NCBI RefSeq assembly: GCF_001691565.1
Contig: NZ_MAYO01000003.1
Coordinates: 620,001-684,000, forward strand
Direction of reading: 5' to 3'
From: Microbacterium oleivorans
Lineage (GTDB): Bacteria; Actinomycetota; Actinomycetes; Actinomycetales; Microbacteriaceae
Length of the DNA stretch: 64,000 nt
The notes under the pieces are model-generated. The model worked only from the letters and a program-made list of their open reading frames with translations, was not told the origin of the DNA and did not search any database. Positions 9,437 to 17,557 of this stretch are shown one piece after another. A program made the translations under genes and the position numbers. Each line of letters opens with the position of its first letter. Within the stretch, counting starts at the first letter, position 1.

Positions 9437-9945
9437 CGCTGCGGACGGCTCGGCTCGTCCTCCGCGACATGGGCGAGGACGATCTGCCCGCGCTTCGCGC
9501 GATCCTCACCGACCCCGTCGCGATGACCGCCTATGAGGGGGCATTCACCGACGCGGAGTGCCGGGCGTGGCTCGAGCGCAATCTCCAGCGCTATGCGGAG
9601 GACGGGTTCGGGCTCTGGGCCGTCGAGCTCGCCGACGTGCCGGGCGAGATGATCGGGCAGTGCGGCATCACCCGGCAGCGCATCGACGACGACGAGGTCA
9701 TGGAGGTCGGGTACCTCTTCCACCCGGCGCACTGGCACCGGGGGTACGCGACCGAGGCCGCCGCGGCATCCCGCGACTGGGCGTTCCGGAAGCTGGATGC
9801 GCCGATCGTCTGGGCCAAGGTCCGCGACACGAACATCGCGTCGATGAACGTCGCCATCCGAATCGGGATGACGGTTCGTCGCCGCTTCGTCACGCACTAC
9901 CGAGGCGTCGACATGCCGCACCTCGGATTCGCCGTCGACCGCTAA
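9433..9945 (+). CDS. GNAT family N-acetyltransferase (RimJ/RimL-like)
   Basis: Acetyl-CoA-dependent N-acetyltransferase with 170 residues. The start TLRTARLVLRDMGEDDLPAL is typical of the RimJ/RimL-type Acetyltransf_3 group. The acetyl-CoA binding region is EVGYLFHPAHWHRGYATEAAAA, and the segment VRDTNIASMNVAIRIGM matches the usual N-x-x-S-xx-V motif. The GTG at 9433 overlaps the previous stop (GTGA). Its TAA overlaps the stop of the convergent OsmC gene by 4 bp. The substrate is unknown. Confidence 0.9.
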   Translation: MTLRTARLVLRDMGEDDLPALRAILTDPVAMTAYEGAFTDAECRAWLERNLQRYAEDGFGLWAVELADVPGEMIGQCGITRQRIDDDEVMEVGYLFHPAHWHRGYATEAAAASRDWAFRKLDAPIVWAKVRDTNIASMNVAIRIGMTVRRRFVTHYRGVDMPHLGFAVDR

Positions 9946-10355
9946 GAGGCCCACTCCTCTGCACGGATGCCGACGGTCGCCGCGCCCTGCAGCAGGCGCG
10001 AGATGGGGCAACGATCGTGCGCGGCCGCGACGAGCTCCTCCGTCTCGGGCATCGTGCGTCCCTCGGCGGAGACGAAAGCCGTGGCGTGGAACTCGTACCC
10101 GCCGCGCTCCGGGGAATCGTGGAGCTCGACCTCGACGCGGACTCGCGTGTGGTGCGCGCCCGTCACGATCGCCTGCAGGGTGGCGTCGAGGCAGGTGGCC
10201 CAGGCAAGGGCGAGCAGTTGCTCGGGATTGCTGCGAGACAGGTCCGCGTCGGGGCTCAGCGGGTTCGAGACCGCGACCTCCAGGCCGCCCGCGATCCGGC
10301 TGACACCGGTCCCGCCGTCGTCGTTGATCGCCTCGGTCCGGTACCTGATGCTCAT
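9942..10355 (-). CDS. OsmC/Ohr family protein
   Basis: Likely thiol-dependent organic hydroperoxide reductase. The 137-residue product carries both Ohr-type cysteines, C55 in WATCLDATL and C116 in HDRCPISRLL, at the usual spacing. ATG 10355 gives the MSIRYRTEA start normal for the family. An ATG 24 bases upstream (10379) would add eight residues and lies within an inverted repeat. It diverges from metN across a short region. OhrR regulators often sit next to ohr but none is present here. Ohr is favoured over OsmC by the motif context, not certain. Confidence 0.88.
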   Translation of the reverse strand: MSIRYRTEAINDDGGTGVSRIAGGLEVAVSNPLSPDADLSRSNPEQLLALAWATCLDATLQAIVTGAHHTRVRVEVELHDSPERGGYEFHATAFVSAEGRTMPETEELVAAAHDRCPISRLLQGAATVGIRAEEWAS

Positions 10356-10367
10356 GGCAGAACTATA

Positions 10368-10384
10368 GTTGGACGGCATCCAAC
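10368..10384. promoter_or_regulatory. Inverted repeat GTTGGA-N5-TCCAAC between osmC-like gene and metN
   Basis: A perfect 6-bp inverted repeat is centred at 10376, between the divergent OsmC-like gene and metN (GTG 10404). A second small palindrome, AACTATAGTT, abuts it at 10361-10370. The position suits an operator controlling one or both genes. The regulator is unknown. Confidence 0.45.
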
Positions 10385-10403
10385 AACGTTCTGAGGTCCT
10401 TCC

Positions 10404-11147
10404 GTGCTGCCCCCGTCGCCCGTCGAGCTCGCTCGCGTGGGCGTGGCGTACCCCGGCGGCGTGCAGGGACTCGCCGAGGTGGACCTGACCGTGGACGACC
10501 GCGAGATCCTCGGCGTCATCGGCGAGAGCGGTGCGGGCAAGAGCACACTCCTGAACCTCCTCACCGGCGAGGTCGCCGCGACCTCGGGGTCCGTCACGGT
10601 GCTGGGCGCCGACATCGGGCGCCTCGACCGCGCCGGTCTCCGCCGTCTAAGGCGCGAGATCGGCGTCGTCTTCCAAGGGGTCCACCTGCTGTCGAACCGG
10701 ACGGTCCGGCAGAACGTCGAGGTGGCCCTCTCGCTGCGCCCCCGACGGGAGCGGACGGCGAGCGCCGTCGACGAGGTGCTGCGCTTCGTGGGGCTCGATC
10801 ACCGCGCCGATTCGTACCCGGCGCAGCTCAGCGGCGGACAGCGGCAGCGCGTCGGGATCGCCCGGGCGCTGGTGAGCCGCCCCCGGCTGCTGCTGTGCGA
10901 CGAGCCCACCTCGGCCCTCGATGCGGCGACGGCGGGCGAGGTGCTCGATCTGCTCCGCGATGCGCGGGACCGCTTCGGGACGACGGTCGTCGTCGTCACC
11001 CACGACCTCGACGTCGTGCGCAGCGTCTGCGACCGGGTCGCCCTGTTCGAGGACGGCAGGCTCGTCGATGTTCTGACGGTCGCGCCCTCGGCACGCGGCC
11101 AGCGCGAGACCTACCTCGATCGCGCGCGGCGGGAGCTCGGCGCATGA
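10404..11147 (+). CDS. metN: Methionine ABC transporter ATP-binding protein
   Basis: ATPase of the MetNIQ D/L-methionine importer. The 247-residue product has Walker A GESGAGKS (about 40-47), the signature LSGGQRQRVGIARAL and Walker B LLLCDEPTSALD, followed by the switch His in VVVVTHDLDVV. It is about 100 residues shorter than E. coli MetN and lacks the C-terminal ACT-like NIL domain through which methionine inhibits transport, so that feedback is probably absent. GTG 10404 is preceded by GAGG. Its stop overlaps metI (ATGA). Confidence 0.9.
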   Translation: MLPPSPVELARVGVAYPGGVQGLAEVDLTVDDREILGVIGESGAGKSTLLNLLTGEVAATSGSVTVLGADIGRLDRAGLRRLRREIGVVFQGVHLLSNRTVRQNVEVALSLRPRRERTASAVDEVLRFVGLDHRADSYPAQLSGGQRQRVGIARALVSRPRLLLCDEPTSALDAATAGEVLDLLRDARDRFGTTVVVVTHDLDVVRSVCDRVALFEDGRLVDVLTVAPSARGQRETYLDRARRELGA

Positions 11148-11836
11148 CCGGCGTCGAGGACGTCTTCGCCTCGTTGGGGGCGTCGCTCGCCGAGCGCGGA
11201 GACGACCTCCTCGACGCCCTCGGTGAGACCGGCTACATGCTCGGCGTCTCGCTCGCGGCCGCGGTGGTGTTCGGCCTGCCCCTCGGGGCAGCTGTCTACC
11301 TCACCCGTCCCAGTGGGATCCTCCCTCAGCGCATCGTCTGGTCGGTCGCGAACTTCCTGATCAACGTCATCCGCTCGTTCCCGTTCCTGCTGCTCGTCGT
11401 CTTCCTCGTCCCCGTGACGCGGGCCGTCTACGGCACGACCTTCGGGACACCCGCGGCGACGTTCTCGCTCTGCGTCGTCGCGGTGGCCGTCTACGGACGA
11501 CTGGTGGAGCAGATCCTCCGCGAGGTGAGCCCCGGCATCCCCCGTGTCGCGCAGACCCTCGGCGCGACCGTCCCGCAGACGGTCTGGCGCTTCCTGCTGC
11601 CCGAAGCCCTGCCGGGTCTCGTCTACGCGCTGACCTCGGCGAGCATCAGCCTGCTCTCGTACTCGACCGTCCTCGGAGTCGTCGGCGGGGGCGGCATCGG
11701 CGACTTCGCGCTGCGCTACGGGTACCAGGAGTACGACGACGTGCTCATGTACTTCACGATCCTCGTCATCCTCGTCATCGTCCTGGTCATCCAGGCGGTC
11801 GGCCAACGGATCTCGGTCCGCCTCGACCACCGCTGA
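11144..11836 (+). CDS. metI: Methionine ABC transporter permease
   Basis: Membrane subunit of the MetNIQ importer, 230 residues with five to six hydrophobic segments. The BPD_transp_1 coupling region is visible as the EAA-like loop GATVPQTVWRFLLPEALPGL, followed by the conserved LLSYSTVLGVVGGGGIGDFALRYGYQ typical of MetI. The ATG overlaps the metN stop. metQ follows after 44 bp with its own ribosome site. Confidence 0.93.
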   Translation: MTGVEDVFASLGASLAERGDDLLDALGETGYMLGVSLAAAVVFGLPLGAAVYLTRPSGILPQRIVWSVANFLINVIRSFPFLLLVVFLVPVTRAVYGTTFGTPAATFSLCVVAVAVYGRLVEQILREVSPGIPRVAQTLGATVPQTVWRFLLPEALPGLVYALTSASISLLSYSTVLGVVGGGGIGDFALRYGYQEYDDVLMYFTILVILVIVLVIQAVGQRISVRLDHR

Positions 11837-11880
11837 GTCCGGCTCACCGCCGGCATCCGTCCCCATCCACAAGGAGCACC

Positions 11881-12690
11881 ATGTCCCCGCGCCGCCTCAC
11901 CCTCGCCGCAGCTCTCACCGCCGCCGCCGTCGCCCTCCTGGCCGGCTGCGCCTCCCCCGCAGGTCAGGGCGGCGCCGACGTCCAGACCATCCGGGTCGGC
12001 GCCGTCACCTCACCGATGACCGACATCGTCGACGCCGCCGCAGACGAGATCGAGGACGGCTACGAGATCAAGCTCGTCGAGGTCGCCGACTACGTCACGA
12101 TCAACAAGATGCTCGCTGCGGGCGACATCGACGCGAACTTCTCGCAGCACAAGCCCTACATGGAGGAGTTCAACGCCGCCAACGACGCGGATCTCACCGC
12201 CGTGCAGCCGATCTACAACTTCACGATCGCGTTCTACTCGAAGACCCTCGACGACATCGCCGACCTCCCGCAGGGCGCCACCGTCGCGATCCCCAACGAC
12301 GCGTCCAACACCGGGCGCGCGCTGAAGATGCTCGCCGACGCGAAGATCATCACCCTCGCCGAGGGCGTCGACCCGTACGCCGCGACGGTGGACGACATCG
12401 CCGAGAACCCGAAGGACCTGCAGTTCCTCGAGCTGCAGATCAACCAGCTCAACACCGCCTACGACGAGGCCGACCTCGTCTTCCAGTGGCCCTCGCACAT
12501 CGCCGCGCTCGGCCTCACCCCTCAGGACGACGGCCTGCTGACCGAGCTCGACGACCGGTTCGCCCTGCAGCTGGTCGTGCCCGGGGAGGACAAGGATGCC
12601 GCGTCGACCAAGGCTCTTGTCGACGCGTTCACGAGCGAACCGGTCCGGAAGATCATCGACGGCAACAAGACCATCGAGACCGCTTTCTGA
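11881..12690 (+). CDS. metQ: Methionine-binding lipoprotein (NlpA/MetQ family)
   Basis: Extracytoplasmic substrate-binding protein of the MetNIQ system, 269 residues. A lipoprotein signal ends in the lipobox LLAGC with the lipidated Cys at residue 23. The mature part matches MetQ (VADYVTINKMLAAGDIDANFSQHKPYMEEFN, IPNDASNTGRALKML). AAGGAG lies 5 nt before the ATG. The palindromic element that follows may act as terminator. Confidence 0.94.
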   Translation: MSPRRLTLAAALTAAAVALLAGCASPAGQGGADVQTIRVGAVTSPMTDIVDAAADEIEDGYEIKLVEVADYVTINKMLAAGDIDANFSQHKPYMEEFNAANDADLTAVQPIYNFTIAFYSKTLDDIADLPQGATVAIPNDASNTGRALKMLADAKIITLAEGVDPYAATVDDIAENPKDLQFLELQINQLNTAYDEADLVFQWPSHIAALGLTPQDDGLLTELDDRFALQLVVPGEDKDAASTKALVDAFTSEPVRKIIDGNKTIETAF

Positions 12691-12695
12691 GCCTT

Positions 12696-12780
12696 GCGCG
12701 TCGCTTCGCGAGGAGATGGCGCGTCCCGAGGGCCGGATCCCGGCATCCGCTCCTCGGGAACCTCCATCTCCTCGCGAAGC
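12696..12780. repeat. 85-bp palindromic element, copy 1
   Basis: The outer arms are a perfect 17-bp inverted repeat (12703-12719 and 12764-12780, GCTTCGCGAGGAGATGG). Inside it are further nested pairs: TCCCGAG/CTCGGGA and GCCGG/CCGGC. It lies between the convergent stops of metQ and the DUF559 gene. A second copy at 13707-13791 differs at one base. REP/REPIN-like or MITE-like; it could also terminate transcription. Confidence 0.9.
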
Positions 12781-12781
12781 G

Positions 12782-13615
12782 TCACCCCTCGGCGAGGTGC
12801 AATCCCTGTGCCACGGCGCGGGTGATCGTGTCCTGCACGACGTGCCAGCGGTGGACCACCTGGGCGTATCCGACACGGACCACGTGATAGCCGAGGAGCA
12901 TCAGTTCGGCATCGTGAGCGTTATCGCCGTCGCGCTGGGCTCCCACGTGAGTGCCGCCGTCGATCTGCAGAACGAGGCGATCGCCGATCAGGAAGTCCAC
13001 GCGGTGTCCTGCGATCCACGCCTGCGGGACGATGGGCACGCGCAGCCACGCGAGCCGCGGCGGGATGAAGGACTCGAGACCCGATCCGGCGAACGGGGTC
13101 GCCTGCGCCAAGACCTCCCGAGCCCGCCCGGGGAACGGGAGCCGGCGCAGAACCGGTAGCTGCACCATCCCGCGCTCGAGGGCCGACTCCCAGATCGCGA
13201 GGGCCTCCTCGAACGGTAGGCACGAGGCGGTCAGCGCGAGCACGTTCTCGATCGGATCGACGAGCGCGTCGGGCGCGCGGGGCACGATCGGTTCCGCCCA
13301 GTGGACGACCGTGTTCGGGTTCTCGATCCGGACCGAGCCCGAATGAGCGGATGCCGCAACGTGCACGGCATCCGATCGAAACACCCACAACCCGAGCCGC
13401 TGCGCCTGCGTCGCGCACGAGAGGACGACTCCCGCGGCGGCTGCCGCTCGGAGCGCGGGATCGCTCCTCGGCGTCGCGACCCAGCCCCGCCTCGGCCTCA
13501 CCAGCTCGCCCGCGTCCACCGCCACTCGCACCGCTCGGTCGCTGAAGCCCTGTCGGCGCAACGCCGCCGATCGAACGATCCCGCCGCCCTGCGCCACCGC
13601 ATCCGTCACCCTCAT
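12782..13615 (-). CDS. DUF559 / Vsr-like nuclease-fold protein with AbiEi-type N-terminal domain
   Basis: Product of 277 residues. The first 80 resemble the winged-helix N-terminal domain of AbiEi-type antitoxins (GGGIVRSAALRRQGFSDRAVR, then LVRPRRGWVA). The C-terminal 90 are a DUF559 domain of the PD-(D/E)XK/Vsr fold, with candidate metal ligands in VDFLIGDRLVLQIDGGTH and the DAELMLLGYHVVRV strand. Such genes are common in actinobacteria and their function is not established; there is no AbiEii-type toxin next to it. The ATG at 13615 is the first plausible start. The gene is framed by two copies of an 85-bp palindrome and interrupts the stretch between metQ and valS. Confidence 0.8.
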   Translation of the reverse strand: MRVTDAVAQGGGIVRSAALRRQGFSDRAVRVAVDAGELVRPRRGWVATPRSDPALRAAAAAGVVLSCATQAQRLGLWVFRSDAVHVAASAHSGSVRIENPNTVVHWAEPIVPRAPDALVDPIENVLALTASCLPFEEALAIWESALERGMVQLPVLRRLPFPGRAREVLAQATPFAGSGLESFIPPRLAWLRVPIVPQAWIAGHRVDFLIGDRLVLQIDGGTHVGAQRDGDNAHDAELMLLGYHVVRVGYAQVVHRWHVVQDTITRAVAQGLHLAEG

Positions 13616-13706
13616 CCGCACAGCCTGGGCGCCCCGACCTTCCTGCGGCGCGCACGGCGGGACGGTGTGCACAGACAGACCCGACCCGTCCGCCCGGGAG
13701 GAGGCA

Positions 13707-13791
13707 GCGCGTCGCTTCGCGAGGAGATGACGCGTCCCGAGGGCCGGATCCCGGCATCCGCTCCTCGGGAACCTCCATCTCCTCGCGAAGC
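13707..13791. repeat. 85-bp palindromic element, copy 2
   Basis: Same orientation as copy 1 and identical at 84 of 85 positions (A instead of G in the left arm, giving GAGATGA). It lies upstream of the DUF559 gene and of the valS promoter. The distance between copies is 1011 bp. I saw no third copy in the window. Confidence 0.9.
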
Positions 13792-13826
13792 CGCGTCGCG
13801 CCTCGGTCCCACCAGCACCCCGGCGG

Positions 13827-13832
13827 TAGACT
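13827..13832 (+). promoter_or_regulatory. Likely valS -10 box (TAGACT)
   Basis: TAGACT lies 63 nt before the valS ATG, just after palindromic element copy 2. No good -35 was found at 16-18 bp. A T-box was looked for in the leader and not seen. Confidence 0.4.
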
Positions 13833-13895
13833 GTCTGCCACCCACACTCAGGCACGCTCACACAGTGCCGCACATATCGCTCGAGGAGCCCCACC

Positions 13896-16472
13896 ATGAC
13901 GAACGCGCAGATTCCCGACAAGCCCGCCCTGGAAGGCCTCGAGCAGAAGTGGGATGCCGCCTGGTCCGGCTCCGGCACCTATCTGTTCGACCGCGACGCG
14001 GCCAAGGCCAAGGGTCGCGCAGGCGTCTTCTCGATCGACACGCCTCCCCCGACGGCATCCGGATCGCTCCACATCGGTCACGTGTTCAGCTACACGCACA
14101 CCGACGTGAAGGTGCGCTACGAGCGCATGCGCGGCAAGACAGTGTTCTACCCGATGGGCTGGGACGACAACGGTCTGCCCACGGAACGCCGCGTGCAGAA
14201 CTACTACGGCGTGCGCTGCGACACCTCGCTCCCCTACGACCCCGATTTCACGCCGCCCTTCCGCGGTGACGCGAAGAGCCTCAAGCCGGCCGATCAGGTG
14301 CCGATCAGTCGTCGCAACTTCATCGAGCTCTGCGAGGAGCTGACGATCGAGGACGAGAAGCAGTTCGAAGACCTGTTCCGCAAGCTCGGCCTCTCGGTCG
14401 ACTGGACCCAGACCTACCGGACCATATCGGACGACACGATCCGCACGAGCCAGCTCGCCTTCCTCCGCAACCTCGACCGCGACGAGGCGTACCAGGCCAT
14501 GGCGCCCACCCTCTGGGACATCGACTTCCGCTCCGCGATCGCCCAGGCCGAGCTCGAGGACCGCGACCAGCAGGCCTCGTACCACCGCGTCGCCTTCCAC
14601 AAGAGCGACGGTTCGGGCGACATCCACATCGAGACGACGCGTCCCGAGCTGCTCGCCGCCTGCGTCGCCCTCGTGGCGAACCCCGACGACGAGCGCTACC
14701 AGCCCTACTTCGGCTCGACCGTTCGGACCCCCCTGTTCGACGTCGAGGTGCCGGTCCTCCCCCACCCCCTCGCGGTGAAGGACAAGGGCACCGGCATCGC
14801 CATGATCTGCACGTTCGGCGACGTGACCGACATCATCTGGTGGCGTGAGCTCGACCTGCCGAACCGCACCATCCTCGGCCGCGACGGTCGCATCATCGAC
14901 GAGGCCCCCGACGTGCTCGTGACGGATGACGCGAAGGCGGCGTACGCGGAACTCGCCGGCAAGACGGTGTTCAGCGCCAAGAAGCGCATCGTCGAGCTGC
15001 TGCACGAGTCCGGCGAGCTGCTCGAGGTGTCGAAGCCCTTCACCCACCCCGTGAAGTTCTACGAGAAGGGCGACCGCCCCCTCGAGATCGTCTCCACCCG
15101 CCAGTGGTACCTCCGCAACGGCGCCCGCGACGCGGAGCTTCGCGAGAAGCTCATCGAGATGGGCCGCGGCATGGGCTGGCACCCGGACTTCATGCGCGTG
15201 CGCTACGAGAACTGGACGAACGGCCTCACCGGCGACTGGCTCGTCTCGCGCCAGCGCTTCTTCGGTGTGCCGATCCCGGTCTGGTACGGCCTCGACGAGA
15301 ACGGCGAGCGGGACTACGACCGCGTGCTGATCCCCGACCTCTCGCGCCTGCCGGTCGACCCGACCACAGACCTGCCCGACGGCTACACCGAGGACCAGCG
15401 CGGCGTGCCCGGCGGCTTCGACGCCGAGCGCGACATCTTCGACACGTGGGCGACATCCTCCCTCACCCCGCAGCTCGCGGGCGGGTGGGAGCGCGACCCC
15501 GAGCTCTGGGACCTCGTGGCCCCGTTCGACGTCCGCCCGCAGGGCCAGGACATCATCCGCACGTGGCTGTTCTCGACGATGGTTCGATCGGTGCTCGAAG
15601 ACGGCCGCGCGCCGTGGACGGATGCCGCAATCTCGGGCTTCATCGTCGACCCCGACCGCAAGAAGATGTCGAAGTCGAAGGGCAACGTCGTGACGCCCGC
15701 CGACATCCTCGACGCGCACGGCACCGACGCGGTCCGCTACTGGGCGGCCTCGAGTCGCCTGGGCGCCGACGCGGCGTTCGATCCGCAGAATCCGACGCAG
15801 GTGAAGATCGGTCGTCGCCTCGCGATCAAGGTGCTGAACGCGGCGAAGTTCGTGCTCTCGTTCCCCGTCCCCGAGGACGCTCGCATCACCCACGCGCTGG
15901 ACGCGTCGATGCTCGCGACCCTCGACCAGGTGGTCCGGGATGCCACGAAGGCGTTCGACGCCTTCGATCACGCCCGGGCGCTGGAGATCACCGAGGCCTT
16001 CTTCTGGACCTTCTGCGACGACTACCTCGAGCTCGTCAAGGAGCGCGCCTACAACCAGTCCGACGCCGGCCAGGCCTCCGCCGCTCTGGCTCTGCGCACC
16101 GCACTGTCGACGCTTCTGCGCCTGCTTGCCCCCGTGCTGTCGTTCGCGACGGAGGAAGCGTGGTCGTGGTTCGAGGAGGGGTCGGTGCACACGGCATCCT
16201 GGCCCCAGCCGCTGGGCATCGAGGGCGACCCCGCCGTTCTCCGCACTGTGGGCGAGGCACTGATCAGCGTGCGTCGCGCGAAGACCGAAGCCAAGGCGTC
16301 GCAGAAGACCCCCGTGGAGTCGCTGACCATCACGGGTCCGGACACCGCGCTCGACGCGATCCGCTCGGCGGAGGGCGACCTCGCCGCGGTCGGACGCATC
16401 GCGCAGATGTCGTACGCCGCCGGTGACACCGTCTCGGTCGGCGACATCGTCCTCACCCCGCAGGAGGCCTGA
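13896..16472 (+). CDS. valS: Valyl-tRNA synthetase
   Basis: Class Ia synthetase that charges tRNA-Val and edits Thr-tRNA-Val. The product has 858 residues. HIGH is H59-IGH and KMSKS is K590-MSKS. The stretch GWDDNGLPTERRVQNYYGVRCD, with extra residues before the usual fold, marks the archaeal-like second ValS type found in several actinobacteria. GAGGAG lies 8 nt before ATG 13896. The small gene that follows has its ribosome site inside the end of valS. Confidence 0.97.
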   Translation: MTNAQIPDKPALEGLEQKWDAAWSGSGTYLFDRDAAKAKGRAGVFSIDTPPPTASGSLHIGHVFSYTHTDVKVRYERMRGKTVFYPMGWDDNGLPTERRVQNYYGVRCDTSLPYDPDFTPPFRGDAKSLKPADQVPISRRNFIELCEELTIEDEKQFEDLFRKLGLSVDWTQTYRTISDDTIRTSQLAFLRNLDRDEAYQAMAPTLWDIDFRSAIAQAELEDRDQQASYHRVAFHKSDGSGDIHIETTRPELLAACVALVANPDDERYQPYFGSTVRTPLFDVEVPVLPHPLAVKDKGTGIAMICTFGDVTDIIWWRELDLPNRTILGRDGRIIDEAPDVLVTDDAKAAYAELAGKTVFSAKKRIVELLHESGELLEVSKPFTHPVKFYEKGDRPLEIVSTRQWYLRNGARDAELREKLIEMGRGMGWHPDFMRVRYENWTNGLTGDWLVSRQRFFGVPIPVWYGLDENGERDYDRVLIPDLSRLPVDPTTDLPDGYTEDQRGVPGGFDAERDIFDTWATSSLTPQLAGGWERDPELWDLVAPFDVRPQGQDIIRTWLFSTMVRSVLEDGRAPWTDAAISGFIVDPDRKKMSKSKGNVVTPADILDAHGTDAVRYWAASSRLGADAAFDPQNPTQVKIGRRLAIKVLNAAKFVLSFPVPEDARITHALDASMLATLDQVVRDATKAFDAFDHARALEITEAFFWTFCDDYLELVKERAYNQSDAGQASAALALRTALSTLLRLLAPVLSFATEEAWSWFEEGSVHTASWPQPLGIEGDPAVLRTVGEALISVRRAKTEAKASQKTPVESLTITGPDTALDAIRSAEGDLAAVGRIAQMSYAAGDTVSVGDIVLTPQEA

Positions 16473-16473
16473 C

Positions 16474-16722
16474 ATGCAACTCGGAACCAGGTGGACGAGC
16501 GGCGACCAGCCGCCCTCCGCCGTACCGGAGATCCTCCGCGAGCAGATCGCCGCCGTCGACGCCTCGATCGATCAGGACCCGCTCGGCCAGCCGCGGCCGC
16601 GCTGGACGCTGACGTGGCTCGAGGGTCGCCCGGTGGCGGAACTCGAAACCGGTGTCGTCGTCCGGGTGGACCGCGAAGGCGGGGTCGTCGTCGGTCACCT
16701 GGACGACGACGGCATGGCCTGA
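16474..16722 (+). CDS. Conserved small protein downstream of valS
   Basis: Product of 82 residues with no recognised domain: soluble, acidic, with Arg/Trp-rich centre (PRPRWTLTWLEGRPVAELE). AGGAGG at 16462-16467 precedes its ATG by 6 nt and lies within the last codons of valS, while the gap between the genes is one base. It is therefore almost certainly expressed with valS. Function unknown. Confidence 0.75.
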   Translation: MQLGTRWTSGDQPPSAVPEILREQIAAVDASIDQDPLGQPRPRWTLTWLEGRPVAELETGVVVRVDREGGVVVGHLDDDGMA

Positions 16723-16729
16723 CCTGGGC

Positions 16730-16945
16730 TCACGCCCACGGGTGATGCGCGATGTGGGCGACGACGTCAGCCCGAGTACCTTCCGCGTGTCGTGCTGCAG
16801 CAGTCCGGTGAACGGCGCGCTCGGCGCGGCGCAGCATCCGGCCCGCGACGGCGCGCTGCACGGCCGTGGCGCCCGCCCACAGCGCGGATTCGAGGCGCGT
16901 GGGCCGGGCGGCGAGGTCCAGCGTGGGAATGGTGATGGTGGTCAT
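16730..16945 (-). CDS. Small basic protein coupled to an ArsR-type regulator
   Basis: Product of 71 residues, rich in Ala, Arg and His (GRMLRRAERAVHRTAAARH), no signal or membrane segment, no known domain. Its ATG overlaps the stop of the upstream regulator (ATGA), the main evidence that it is real. The two may act together, which is inference. It converges on the valS-linked small gene. Confidence 0.6.
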   Translation of the reverse strand: MTTITIPTLDLAARPTRLESALWAGATAVQRAVAGRMLRRAERAVHRTAAARHAEGTRADVVAHIAHHPWA

Positions 16946-17544
16946 CGGCCGTCTCCGTCCTCAGGCAGTGCGAATGCGTCCACCCGGACGGTGAACGGCA
17001 AGCGATCGGGGTCTTCCTCGTGGCCTCGCGCTGAGGCGACGACCTCGTCGACGATCTCGGACAGGCGACGGATCATGTCCTTCGCCTGATCGGGCGTCAG
17101 GCGAATGTTGGCGGTCGAGATGATCGCCGTGCCGTCGTCGTCCTTGTCGGGGTCAGCGATGCTCTCGGTCACGTGCCGCATGAGTTGCTGCTGACGCCGA
17201 CCGAGGAACTCGTTCATGATCAGCTGAGTCGCCGAGCGACCGGCCGGCGAGGCCATCGCTTCGGGGCTGTCGAACGAGACGGACTTGTCGGATCGCTCCC
17301 ACCAGCGCTCGCGCGCCGACCCGCGTTCCGGGATCTCGCGGATGAGGTCCTGCTTCGCCAGCGCCCGGAGGTGGTAGCTCGTGGCGCCCGAGGACTCCCC
17401 CGTGCGCTCGGCCAGCGAGCTCGCCGTCTGGGGCCCGTACTGCGACAGGATGTCGAAGAGCTGCACGCGGAGCGGGTGGGCCAGGGCACGGAGGGCGCCC
17501 GCATCCAGTGTTCGGTCTGCTCTCCGCATCGGTGCCTCGCTCAT
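16942..17544 (-). CDS. ArsR-type winged-helix transcriptional regulator
   Basis: Product of 200 residues. The N-terminal winged helix spans about residues 12-80: LDAGALRALAHPLRVQLFDIL, recognition region ESSGATSYHLRALAKQDLI, then the wing ERGSARERWWE. The C-terminal half is longer than in simple ArsR proteins and has a putative amphipathic dimer helix (DQAKDMIRRLSEIVDEVVASAR). No metal-binding Cys pair (no ELCVCDL) is present, so it is not a canonical arsenic sensor. ATG 17544 is the first start before the conserved domain. Three 14-bp-spaced CTTTGCA repeats lie just upstream and suggest autoregulation. Confidence 0.88.
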   Translation of the reverse strand: MSEAPMRRADRTLDAGALRALAHPLRVQLFDILSQYGPQTASSLAERTGESSGATSYHLRALAKQDLIREIPERGSARERWWERSDKSVSFDSPEAMASPAGRSATQLIMNEFLGRRQQQLMRHVTESIADPDKDDDGTAIISTANIRLTPDQAKDMIRRLSEIVDEVVASARGHEEDPDRLPFTVRVDAFALPEDGDGR

Positions 17545-17557
17545 GTTCCAAAGATAC

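Noticed and set aside
12782-13615. An AbiE-type toxin-antitoxin pair
   Set aside because: The N-terminal domain resembles AbiEi, but no nucleotidyltransferase (AbiEii) gene is adjacent. Both neighbours are core genes.
13616-13978. Extended N-terminus for the DUF559 protein
   Set aside because: It would run through palindromic element copy 2 and into the valS 5' region; the extra 121 residues are low-quality sequence.
13848-16475. An 875-codon open frame on the minus strand opposite valS
   Set aside because: It mirrors valS exactly, has low-complexity composition, and no recognisable motif; ValS is complete on the other strand.
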